Shown one piece after another: positions 1 to 5,811 of a stretch of DNA of 7,826 bases. The stretch is from an uncultured bacterium. GTDB taxonomy: Bacteria > Bacillota > Clostridia > Lachnospirales > Lachnospiraceae. The stretch lies in the NCBI GenBank assembly GCA_937916345.1, contig CALFUE010000141.1, positions 1 through 7,826 of the forward strand, read 5' to 3'. A model generated the notes under the pieces. That model worked only from the letters and a program-made list of their open reading frames with translations, did no database searches and was not told the DNA's origin. The first letter of the stretch is position 1, and every line of letters starts with the position of its first letter. The position numbers were made by a program, and so were the translations under genes.

Positions 1-15
1 CAGGAATAAGCAAAA

Positions 16-41
16 GCCCCGCTGCGCCATCGCAGCGGGGC
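16..41 (-). terminator. Perfect GC-rich hairpin, possible terminator on the - strand
   Basis: Two perfectly complementary 11-base arms (16-26 and 31-41) flank a CCAT loop. Read on the - strand the stem is followed by TTTTG, which fits a short intrinsic terminator. Read on the + strand it is followed by CCAAGCC, with no T run, so it would instead be a stable hairpin in the leader just ahead of the sufS ribosome site (AGGAGG, 51-56). The orientation is a guess, because what lies left of the window is not visible. Confidence 0.4.
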
Positions 42-64
42 CAAGCCGTAAGGAGGAATCACCC

Positions 65-613
65 ATGTGGACGCCGGAAGAGATTCGCCGTGATTTTCCG
101 ATCCTGGAGGAAACGGTGAACGGAAGGCCCCTTATCTATCTGGACAACGCTGCCACGACCCAGATGCCGGAGCCGGTGCTGGAAAAAATGTGCGCCCATT
201 ACCGCCATGACCATGCCAATGTCCACCGGGGAATCCATACGCTGTCTGAGCGGTCCACCGAAGAGATGGAGCAGGCCCGATGTATTCTCCAGGAGTTCAT
301 CGGCGCTGAGCGTCCGGAAGAGATCATTTTCACCTCCGGCGCTACGGATTCTATCAATCTCCTGGCGCGGAGCCTCTCCTTCGGCCTGCTGAAACCCGGA
401 GATGAGATCCTCACAACGGAAATGGAGCACCATGCCAATCTGATTCCCTGGCAGGAGGCGTGCAGGCGGCGTAAAGCAAAGCTGCGGATCGTTCCTGTCA
501 CGACATCGGGCGATCTGGATTATGGTTCCTTCCAGCAGATGCTGACGGAAAAAACACGGCTGGAAATGTTAAATGCTACTGCTGTCTCAGAATTCAGGCC
601 AAGCTCTTTATAA
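65..613 (+). CDS. sufS: SufS-type cysteine desulfurase, N-terminal fragment cut at a junction
   Basis: A PLP enzyme that takes sulfur from L-cysteine as a persulfide for Fe-S cluster assembly in the cytoplasm. Class II (SufS/Csd) features are clear: the YLDNAATTQ strand (residues 25-33), ANVHRGIH (51-58), the PLP-phosphate loop TSGATD (90-95) and EMEHHAN with His123, which should stack on the PLP ring. The ATG at 65 follows AGGAGG at 51-56 with 8 bases between. Family resemblance ends at Leu166 (codon 560-562). The last 16 codons, to the stop at 613, are antisense of pckA and resemble nothing. The family is about 400 residues long, so the PLP lysine and the persulfide cysteine, both in the missing part, are absent and the encoded protein could not work. 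Sampled lines are more GC-rich than the pckA side (for example 38/60 at 361-420 against 24/60 at 661-720). SufS versus CsdA cannot be settled from this half. Confidence 0.85.
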   Translation: MWTPEEIRRDFPILEETVNGRPLIYLDNAATTQMPEPVLEKMCAHYRHDHANVHRGIHTLSERSTEEMEQARCILQEFIGAERPEEIIFTSGATDSINLLARSLSFGLLKPGDEILTTEMEHHANLIPWQEACRRRKAKLRIVPVTTSGDLDYGSFQQMLTEKTRLEMLNATAVSEFRPSSL

Positions 614-1128
614 TTCTCAACGATGGCTTTTGATGCATTGTATACGACAAAATCCGGTTCAAAGCTTTCCAGCTCTTCATCTGTCGGAATGATGAACATA
701 TTCTTTACAAAGTGTGCCTGCCATGCAACCTCCATGATAAATCGGACTGCCATACGGGTGTCCTTGTTTGCACCGCAAAAAGCATCCACAACAAAGAGCC
801 TCTTGCCTGAGAGCTCCTCTACAGCGAGCTTCTTGCAGGCATCCCATGCAGCTGCAGTAGCGCGATGATTGTCGTTGGGATACTCCTCTGATGTCCACCA
901 AACAGTATCATGACTCTTCTCGTCATCCACAATGAACTTGTCTTTGGGTGAACGTCCTGTATAGATACCGGTCATAACATTGACAGCATCAAGCTCTGTG
1001 AGCTGTCCCTTATCATAGCCTGTAAGATCCTTCTTCATCTCTTCCTCATAAAGAAACTCGTAAGAAGGATTGTAGATGATTTCTTTGACATCATTGATGC
1101 CGTACTGTGATAAATCTACATTTGCCAT
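520..1128 (-). CDS. pckA: ATP-type phosphoenolpyruvate carboxykinase, N-terminal fragment
   Basis: PEP carboxykinase (ATP) interconverts oxaloacetate + ATP and PEP + CO2 + ADP. It serves gluconeogenesis, or in fermenting anaerobes CO2 fixation toward succinate. Residues 1-188 match the family's N-terminal domain, including TGRSPKDKF (57-65), where Arg59 corresponds to the substrate-binding arginine, and the stretch around FCGANKDTR. Resemblance stops near residue 188 (about base 565). The remaining codons down to 520 are antisense of sufS. The P-loop, the Mn/Mg ligands and the rest of a roughly 530-residue enzyme are missing, so this piece cannot be active. The start ATG (1126-1128) follows AAAGGAGA at 1135-1142. 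A good promoter lies at 1174-1203, so the gene is probably transcribed separately from the DUF6062 gene upstream. It is probably intact in the source genome and cut only by the junction. Confidence 0.88.
   Translation of the reverse strand: MANVDLSQYGINDVKEIIYNPSYEFLYEEEMKKDLTGYDKGQLTELDAVNVMTGIYTGRSPKDKFIVDDEKSHDTVWWTSEEYPNDNHRATAAAWDACKKLAVEELSGKRLFVVDAFCGANKDTRMAVRFIMEVAWQAHFVKNMFIIPTDEELESFEPDFVVYNASKAIVENYKELGLNSETAVAFNISSRVFSVSICWKEP
562..567. other. Junction joining two truncated genes tail to tail
   Basis: sufS resemblance is continuous through codon 560-562 and pckA resemblance through codon 565-567 on the other strand. No bases are left over for either missing half. Each frame continues briefly into nonsense that is the antisense of the other gene. 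Base composition changes at the same place. There is no transposase, terminal repeat or target duplication beside it. Confidence 0.8.
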
Positions 1129-1173
1129 ATTACTTCTCCTTTTCTAAAATGTATTTCGCAAAAACTATCGAGT

Positions 1174-1203
1174 ATTATACAATATATTCCCTGCTAAAAT
1201 CAA
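1174..1203 (-). promoter_or_regulatory. pckA promoter
   Basis: On the - strand a consensus -10 TATAAT (1174-1179) is preceded by TTGATT (1198-1203) with an 18-base spacer. Transcription should start near 1167, giving a leader of about 40 bases to the ATG at 1128. Its presence between the DUF6062 gene and pckA argues that they are separate units. Confidence 0.65.
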
Positions 1204-1210
1204 TATTATT

Positions 1211-1230
1211 TTGTAACAATTTTTTCACAT
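1211..1230. promoter_or_regulatory. Imperfect dyad just upstream of the pckA -35, candidate operator
   Basis: The left half TTGTAA and the right half TCACAT form an imperfect dyad with an 8-base centre. TTGTAACAA inside it (1211-1219) is nearly self-complementary, and a further inverted copy of its core (TTGTTAC) lies at 1233-1239. The element ends 8 bases upstream of the pckA -35, a plausible place for a regulator. The half-sites resemble those of Rex, but the spacing is 2 bases too long, so no regulator is named. Confidence 0.25.
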
Positions 1231-1254
1231 GGTTGTTACTATTCACAGCCATGT
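1227..1254. repeat. Inverted repeat between the DUF6062 gene and pckA
   Basis: The arms ACATGGTTGT (1227-1236) and ACAGCCATGT (1245-1254) pair over 10 positions, one of them G-T, around an 8-base loop. On the - strand it lies 17 bases past the DUF6062 stop but is followed by GAAAAAATTG rather than a T run. It is therefore a poor intrinsic terminator for that gene; on the + strand it is followed by TTTT, but no + gene precedes it. It may act as a 3' stabilising stem or belong to the pckA control region. Confidence 0.35.
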
Positions 1255-1271
1255 TTTAACGTATGCAGCAT

Positions 1272-2015
1272 TTACCTGTCAAGTGTGTGTGGCGGCAGAG
1301 ACGGATCCGTTCCCTTTAACTTTAACATTCCCCGGGGAATGGCGTCCTTTGAGTTCTTCCAGTCGGCGTCCCGGTTTCTGTAATCATATTTGTCCACAAA
1401 CCAGGAAATATCCCCATAAACTCTGTCCATATTCTCCTCCATAAGGGGAAGCACGGCGCGGTAAAACTCATCGAGCTCCTGCCTGCTTAAAGACTTGTCC
1501 GCCTGCTCTATCAACACTGCGAAATGAGACAGACAAAAGCCCTTTGTTCCCTTTATGCGCTTCAGAAATTCCGCCGGATCCTCCTTGTACATGGAAAAAA
1601 ATGTCTTCATGTAATTCCCGAAGGAAGTGGCTACACCGCTGCAGATAAAGCAACTCTTCTCCTTCCCCCGTATCCATTCGGCGATAGAATTCTCTCCGTC
1701 CTTCTTGAACAGACTCCTTCCGGAAGGTTTGAAATCCTTGAACTCCTTCTTCATCTCGCTTATGTTTCTCAGATACATTGTCTTTAGTATCCAGGCATTT
1801 CCCAGGGCATTGCCATAGTCATACATCTTTTTGAAATGCTGTCTGCAGAAGCCCTCTCGATCGGTCATGTCCCTGATGTCCGGCTCCATATAGCTGGCGG
1901 AGTGCCCCAACACAAAATCCATCATGTGGTCCTCCGTACGCCGCTCAATATAACAGAACGGGCATTCTCCCGCATTCTCAAAAGCCTCCTCGATAGGAAT
2001 GTTCTGAATCTGCAT
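1272..2015 (-). CDS. DUF6062 family protein with two predicted metal-binding C2/CH units
   Basis: A 247-residue soluble protein of unknown function that I recognise as DUF6062, common in Lachnospiraceae. It has no signal peptide or membrane segment. Two units share the same pattern and spacing: Cys18-x2-Cys21 with Cys57-x2-His60, and Cys122-x2-Cys125 with Cys161-x2-His164. The gap between pairs is 35 residues in both, and both second pairs sit in a GFCxxHF sequence. This implies an internal duplication, and four ligands per unit suggest zinc or another metal. The C-terminus carries DYRN...DW.NSKDAIPR, which I recall as conserved in the family. The start is the ATG at 2013-2015, 5 bases after AGGAGG. 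The longer frame's GTG at 2021 overlaps that ribosome site. Similar proteins are sometimes labelled as ABC transporter components, which nothing here supports. It is divergent from the receiver gene and has its own promoter. Confidence 0.75.
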   Translation of the reverse strand: MQIQNIPIEEAFENAGECPFCYIERRTEDHMMDFVLGHSASYMEPDIRDMTDREGFCRQHFKKMYDYGNALGNAWILKTMYLRNISEMKKEFKDFKPSGRSLFKKDGENSIAEWIRGKEKSCFICSGVATSFGNYMKTFFSMYKEDPAEFLKRIKGTKGFCLSHFAVLIEQADKSLSRQELDEFYRAVLPLMEENMDRVYGDISWFVDKYDYRNRDADWKNSKDAIPRGMLKLKGTDPSLPPHTLDR

Positions 2016-2020
2016 ATCCA

Positions 2021-2026
2021 CCTCCT
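2021..2026 (-). promoter_or_regulatory. Ribosome binding site fixing the DUF6062 start
   Basis: AGGAGG on the - strand lies 5 bases before the ATG at 2015. The in-frame GTG at 2021 overlaps it and so cannot be the start. Confidence 0.75.
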
Positions 2027-2059
2027 CTGGTACCCAACAGCAGCAAAAATTTCGTCATT

Positions 2060-2089
2060 ATTATATAACATCTCAAAAACTATTTGCAA
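2060..2089 (-). promoter_or_regulatory. Promoter of the DUF6062 gene
   Basis: On the - strand the -10 is TATAAT (2060-2065) and the -35 TTGCAA (2084-2089), with an 18-base spacer. The -35 hexamer is palindromic and is also the -35 of the divergent receiver promoter. Confidence 0.6.
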
Positions 2090-2112
2090 GTATTTGTGCA
2101 ATGTGCTAAAAT
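2084..2112 (+). promoter_or_regulatory. Promoter of the receiver/phosphatase operon
   Basis: The -35 TTGCAA (2084-2089), a 17-base spacer and TAAAAT (2107-2112) with an extended TGC just before it (2104-2106). Transcription should begin near 2119, about 26 bases before the ATG at 2145. The -35 is shared with the opposite promoter, so the two polymerases should compete. Confidence 0.55.
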
Positions 2113-2131
2113 TACATCAATTGTATGATAT

Positions 2132-2136
2132 GGAGG
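2132..2136 (+). promoter_or_regulatory. Ribosome binding site fixing the receiver start
   Basis: GGAGG lies 8 bases before the ATG at 2145. Another in-frame ATG at 2130 overlaps it and is thereby excluded. The frame is open much further upstream, but that part is antisense of the DUF6062 gene. Confidence 0.7.
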
Positions 2137-2144
2137 TTATTGTT

Positions 2145-2525
2145 ATGAATATTTCAGACGCAAAAATACTGCTTGTTGACGATTCCGCGCTTGCCCGACG
2201 CATGACAAAAAAGATCCTGGATGCCTTCGGGGCAAAGACATATCTTGAGGCTTCCGACGGAATAGAGGCTGTCAGGCTCTATAAAGAGGAACACCCCGAT
2301 CTCGTCCTTCTCGACATAGTTATGCCCGAAAAAGACGGTCTGGCTGCCGGTGATGAGATCTCAGCTTTCGACCCGGACGCAAACATCATCTACGTTTCAT
2401 CCGCAGGTACCCAGAGCAATCTAGAGCATGTGCTCGGCAACGGATCGCGGGGATTCATCCAGAAACCCTTTACTTCAGATGACCTGAAGCTGCTGCTCAA
2501 ATACGAATTTGATGATGTGGAGTGA
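2145..2525 (+). CDS. Stand-alone CheY-like response regulator receiver
   Basis: A 126-residue single receiver domain with no output domain, which should act by protein contact after phosphorylation. All signature residues are present: the acidic pair Asp12-Asp13 in LLVDDS, the phospho-acceptor Asp57 in LLDIVMP, the switch Ser86 in YVSSAG, and Lys107 in the QKPF turn. The start at 2145 is set by GGAGG at 2132-2136. It leads a two-gene unit, and the CheX-type phosphatase gene begins 25 bases after its stop. This suggests the receiver is that protein's dephosphorylation target, though that is inference from the neighbourhood. No histidine kinase, methyl-accepting receptor or flagellar gene is in view, so chemotaxis is unproven. 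Calling it cheY would be too specific. Confidence 0.9.
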   Translation: MNISDAKILLVDDSALARRMTKKILDAFGAKTYLEASDGIEAVRLYKEEHPDLVLLDIVMPEKDGLAAGDEISAFDPDANIIYVSSAGTQSNLEHVLGNGSRGFIQKPFTSDDLKLLLKYEFDDVE

Positions 2526-2550
2526 TATTTAACCCGTAGGAGGACTGAAT

Positions 2551-3504
2551 ATGTTTACACAACTATTTGGCGGATATCTGTTAAATCAAGGCATCATTTC
2601 ACCCAGAGACCTGATGGGCGCCATGCAGGAGGAAGCGAAGACCCGAAAAAAGCTTGGAGCTCTGGCAGTGCATTTCGGATACCTGACACCCGATCAGGTT
2701 GAAGAGATACGAGTATTGCAAACTCACGAGGATCTCCCCTTCGGCGAGCTTGCCATCAAAAAAGGCTATCTCACCAGAAAGGATCTGGACGAACTCCTCA
2801 CCTGCCAGCCGCCTCAATATATGCTGCTGGGCCAGATACTCACTGAGAAGAACCTGATCTCCGATGAGCTCTTCTGCACCATGCTGGCAAACTACCAAAG
2901 ACAATACGATCAGGAGCACACTGACGACGACTTCGCCTCCGCAGGCGAGATATCACAATCGATATGCCAATATCTGAATCTCCCTGCTGACGACCATATG
3001 TCTGATTTTCTGAAACTGCTGTTCCGCAACCTGGTGCGCTTCATAGGCACTGACTTTACCGTCGGCGAAGTAGTGACAGGCGGAATGATAACCCTCGCCC
3101 GCAGCTCATCGCAAACTGTGATCCACGATCGCCCCATAACGCTGACCATCGAGATGGCTGAAAATACCGCAATAGAATTTGCCAACCGCTATGTGGCCGA
3201 GGAATTCAATGTATTCGATGAATTTGTAGCCGCATCCCTGGAGGATTTCATCAATCTCCACAACGGCCTGTTCATCGTCAATATGTCAAAGGATTTTGGT
3301 CTTGAAATGCAGCTGACCGCACCACAGTCTATCTACAGCGGCGCGGTCAGCATCACGGGAAACAGCTTTCTTCTGACTACAACTTATCCCTTCGGAGATA
3401 TCAGATTCCTTATCTCTGCCAATCTCCCGGAAAAGAAAAAGAAGAAAACCGAAGAAAAATCAAATGACATATCAAAAGATGAAACTACTTCAGAAAATCA
3501 ATAA
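2551..3504 (+). CDS. MshEN-like repeats fused to a CheX/CheC-type phosphatase domain
   Basis: A 317-residue cytoplasmic protein with two parts. Residues 6-116 hold four repeats with a 29-residue period (starting at 6, 35, 64 and 93) of the form (L/F)G-x-L-hydrophobic...G-(Y/I/L)-(L/I)-(S/T)...L, three of them ending in Gln. This resembles the MshEN/GspE N-terminal motif, known elsewhere to bind cyclic di-GMP, though the usual leading Arg is missing (Lys34 in one copy). Residues about 147-293 look like CheX. The family's active-site pattern (D/S)x3-E-x2-N-x22-P appears as A228-x3-Asp232-x2-Asn235, then exactly 22 residues to Pro258, with Asp for Glu. CheX and CheC dephosphorylate CheY-P. The tail after 293 is Lys/Glu-rich and probably disordered. 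AGGAGG at 2538-2543 serves the ATG. The gene's last 20 bases overlap the thrC end. The CheX call is fairly confident; the c-di-GMP link is tentative. Confidence 0.75.
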   Translation: MFTQLFGGYLLNQGIISPRDLMGAMQEEAKTRKKLGALAVHFGYLTPDQVEEIRVLQTHEDLPFGELAIKKGYLTRKDLDELLTCQPPQYMLLGQILTEKNLISDELFCTMLANYQRQYDQEHTDDDFASAGEISQSICQYLNLPADDHMSDFLKLLFRNLVRFIGTDFTVGEVVTGGMITLARSSSQTVIHDRPITLTIEMAENTAIEFANRYVAEEFNVFDEFVAASLEDFINLHNGLFIVNMSKDFGLEMQLTAPQSIYSGAVSITGNSFLLTTTYPFGDIRFLISANLPEKKKKKTEEKSNDISKDETTSENQ

Positions 3505-4975
3505 CGGCACCCTTCATCTGTGAGACCTCACAGACATTGTTGTGCAGAACCTCCGCATTACGTATAGATTCCACGGCTGCGGGGGTTTTTACATTACTAA
3601 TCTTCTCCAGCTCATCTATCAGCTCGAAATCATCCATCCCGCCGTAAGCAGGATCGATTGCACTCATCACGCTCTTCGCAAATTTGTAGGGAGAAGCCGT
3701 AGACGCTATGACAGTCTTTGTCTCCTTATCCCCCGTCGCGTTCACATATTTGCGGTAGACCGCGCCGGCAACAGCGGTATGTGTGTCCGTGATATAGGAG
3801 GCATCGTTATATACCTGTCTGATCTCAAATGCGGTCTCCTCCTCCGTGGCATAGCCCGCACAAAAATCTTTTAACCCCTCTCTCATCTGAGGAGTGATCT
3901 CATACACACCTCCATCTGTCAGTGCTCTCATCAGCTCCTTCGTCCTTTTATCGTCATTCCCGGCGATATGGTAAATCAGCCTCTCCAGATTGCTCGATAT
4001 AAGTATGTCCATGGATGGCGAGCTGGTGAGCTTGAATTCCCTGTTTTTCCTGTCGTATACACCGGTCTCGAAGAAGTCAAAGAGCACCTTGTTCTCATTT
4101 GAGGCGCATATCAGCTTTGACACGGGAAGCCCCATATTCTTTGCGTAGCAGGCTGCCAGGATATTGCCGAAATTACCTGTGGGAACCACAATATTTATCT
4201 TTTCCCCCTTCGATATCCTCCCATGTTTTAAGAGCGTCGCATAGGAGTATACATAATAAACAATCTGCGGTACAAGACGCCCAATATTTATCGAATTGGC
4301 GCTGGAAAACCGAAACCCCTGCTTCTGCATCTTCTCTTCCAGCTCCCTGTCGGAAAATATCTGCTTTACACCGGTCTGAGCCTCATCAAAATTTCCTTTG
4401 ATGCCCACGACCTTAACATTTTTTCCCCTCTGAGTCACCATTTGGAGCTCCTGTACCTTTGATACTCCGCCCTTTGGGTAAAAAACCACGATCCTGGTGC
4501 CCTCTACATCAGCAAAGCCTTCCATTGCGGCTTTTCCGGTATCTCCGCTGGTAGCCGTAAGGATCACTATCTCATCTTTGACATCATTCTTTCTAGCTGA
4601 GGTAACCAGGAGGTGCGGCAGAATCTGCAGCGCCATATCCTTGAAGGCGATGGTCGGTCCATGGAACAGCTCGAGATAGGATGCATTCCCCACATGATGA
4701 AGCGGCGCAAGAAGCTCAGTGTCAAATCCGGATCCATAAGCATTTCTGATGCAGCTCTTTAATTCCTCCTCAGTGAAATCACCGAGCAAAAGCTTCATCA
4801 CTTCATAGGCTATCGTCTGATAATCCATCCGGGAAAACTCTTCCATACTCTTGTCGAATGGGGGAAGATTATCCGGCACAAACAGCCCTCCGTCCTCAGA
4901 CAATCCCTTCAGAATAGCCTGTGACGCCGTTAAATTCAAACTGTTATCTCTGGTGCTCCTGTACATAACCTTCAT
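3485..4975 (-). CDS. thrC: Threonine synthase
   Basis: A PLP enzyme of 496 residues converting O-phospho-L-homoserine to L-threonine and phosphate, the last step of threonine synthesis. The long form (about 430-500 residues, as in enteric bacteria, yeast and clostridia) is recognised by the N-terminal YRSTRD (5-10) and ILKGLSEDGGLFVP. The PLP lysine is Lys112 in HGPTIAFKDMALQ, and the PLP-phosphate loop is TATSGDTGKAAMEGF. The ATG at 4975 overlaps the preceding TGA in an ATGA. AGGGAG at 4984-4989, 8 bases upstream, lies inside that preceding gene, so translation is probably coupled. It is last in the operon as seen and runs tail to tail into the phosphatase gene, with 20 shared bases and no recognisable terminator between them. 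All expected motifs are present and no defect is visible. Confidence 0.96.
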   Translation of the reverse strand: MKVMYRSTRDNSLNLTASQAILKGLSEDGGLFVPDNLPPFDKSMEEFSRMDYQTIAYEVMKLLLGDFTEEELKSCIRNAYGSGFDTELLAPLHHVGNASYLELFHGPTIAFKDMALQILPHLLVTSARKNDVKDEIVILTATSGDTGKAAMEGFADVEGTRIVVFYPKGGVSKVQELQMVTQRGKNVKVVGIKGNFDEAQTGVKQIFSDRELEEKMQKQGFRFSSANSINIGRLVPQIVYYVYSYATLLKHGRISKGEKINIVVPTGNFGNILAACYAKNMGLPVSKLICASNENKVLFDFFETGVYDRKNREFKLTSSPSMDILISSNLERLIYHIAGNDDKRTKELMRALTDGGVYEITPQMREGLKDFCAGYATEEETAFEIRQVYNDASYITDTHTAVAGAVYRKYVNATGDKETKTVIASTASPYKFAKSVMSAIDPAYGGMDDFELIDELEKISNVKTPAAVESIRNAEVLHNNVCEVSQMKGAVIDFLK

Positions 4976-5811
4976 TTCATGATCTCCCTTAAATAATTAC
5001 GGTATTTTTTTGATATATTAAGCTCCGAATAAATGGCGGCATAATTTTTTCCGCTCATATCCTCTATATAATTCTGTGAGTAATCTTTTTTTATCCCTGC
5101 GGCGTGAGCCATGTCCACAGCCTTGTTATAAGCTATGGCAGCCGTGACCGCATCGGGGTAACTGCCCAACAGCCAGTATCCATCTATATGGATCTTTGCG
5201 GTAAAGCTCACCTTTCCGCTGTCATCCTCCTTAAAAACCCCGTTGTAAGGATTGATGATCTGGATATTCTCATAGCGCAGATCCGTCTCATCCCCATTAG
5301 AAAAAACGAAATCCACGCCCTTCACGCCATGCCCCCTGACTCCGTATCTGGCCAGGACCGACACCTGCATTCCGAAATCGTTGACGAAGAGACGTCCTCC
5401 CCTTTTCATAATCCTGTGGTTAGAATAATAAAAAAGATCATCCCTGTCAAATTTGAGCACCTCTGAGGGCTTCAGAAAATACAGGAAAAAACCCTCCAGC
5501 AAATATATGGGATTGCCGATATAGATACCGTTATCCCTGAGATTTGTAATGCTTACAACCTTTTCAAAATTCAGCTCATCATATTTCACAAGGATCCTGC
5601 CGATCCTTTCTGTCACGGAGACTATGCCTCCCGCCGGTTTCTCGCTGAATTCCTCATCAACTGTCAGCACCCTGGCCTGTTCGTATATCCTTGACGCCCT
5701 GCTCTTGTCCTCAGAACTCCCCAAAGAAATATGATGTCCCTTAAAGGATATGTTCACCCGATAGTAAACAGTCCCGTCCTTCTTCTTTGTCTGAAAGAGC
5801 CCTCTAGCCAC
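4972..5811 (-). CDS. AP2-like / degenerate HNH protein of unknown role inside the leu-thr operon
   Basis: 279 residues with no confident family name. Residues 197-240 (AKIHIDGYWLLGSYPDA, then AAIAYNKAVD) follow the AP2 DNA-binding pattern: a strand, a turn, LG-x-(F/Y), then an A-x-AYN-x-A helix. Residues 13-49 (YYRVNISFKGHHISLG, then RIYEQA) look like a second, weaker copy. Between them, 155-191 align in order with the HNH region of HNH-AP2 homing endonucleases (VDHINGD..DNR..NL). However, the key His is Phe168 and the Asn of DNR is Leu178, so nuclease activity is not expected. The start is GTG at 5811, directly after the leuC stop, with GGAGG at 5817-5821. The end overlaps thrC by 4 bases. 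Such tight packing implies selection for co-expression rather than a passing insertion. A DNA-binding regulator is inference. Domain assignment is by eye. Confidence 0.6.
   Translation of the reverse strand: MARGLFQTKKKDGTVYYRVNISFKGHHISLGSSEDKSRASRIYEQARVLTVDEEFSEKPAGGIVSVTERIGRILVKYDELNFEKVVSITNLRDNGIYIGNPIYLLEGFFLYFLKPSEVLKFDRDDLFYYSNHRIMKRGGRLFVNDFGMQVSVLARYGVRGHGVKGVDFVFSNGDETDLRYENIQIINPYNGVFKEDDSGKVSFTAKIHIDGYWLLGSYPDAVTAAIAYNKAVDMAHAAGIKKDYSQNYIEDMSGKNYAAIYSELNISKKYRNYLREIMK

Noticed and set aside
59..501. Long open frames on the - strand across the sufS fragment.
   Set aside because: They are antisense to a clearly recognised gene in GC-rich DNA, have no ribosome site and resemble nothing.
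590..595. An EcoRI site (GAATTC) near the sufS/pckA junction, suggesting a cloning joint.
   Set aside because: It lies about 25 bases inside pckA and encodes part of the native LNSE sequence. The break in resemblance is at 562-567, not at the site.
1211..1230. A Rex redox-repressor site at pckA.
   Set aside because: The half-sites TTGTAA and TCACAT are 8 bases apart rather than the 6 expected, and the right half ends in T instead of A. Kept only as an unnamed dyad.
1229..1444. A small + strand open frame after the hairpin upstream of pckA.
   Set aside because: No ribosome site, low-complexity product, and mostly antisense of the DUF6062 3' end.
1836..2144. An N-terminal extension of the receiver of about 100 residues.
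   Set aside because: It is antisense of the DUF6062 gene, and GGAGG at 2132-2136 sets the start at 2145.
2145..3504. A classical chemotaxis operon (cheY/cheX).
   Set aside because: No cheA, cheW, receptor or flagellar gene is in view, and the phosphatase has an unusual N-terminal repeat region.
4972..5811. An active homing endonuclease or free mobile element.
   Set aside because: The HNH catalytic positions are replaced, there are no repeats or intron boundaries, and both junctions are tightly coupled to operon genes.
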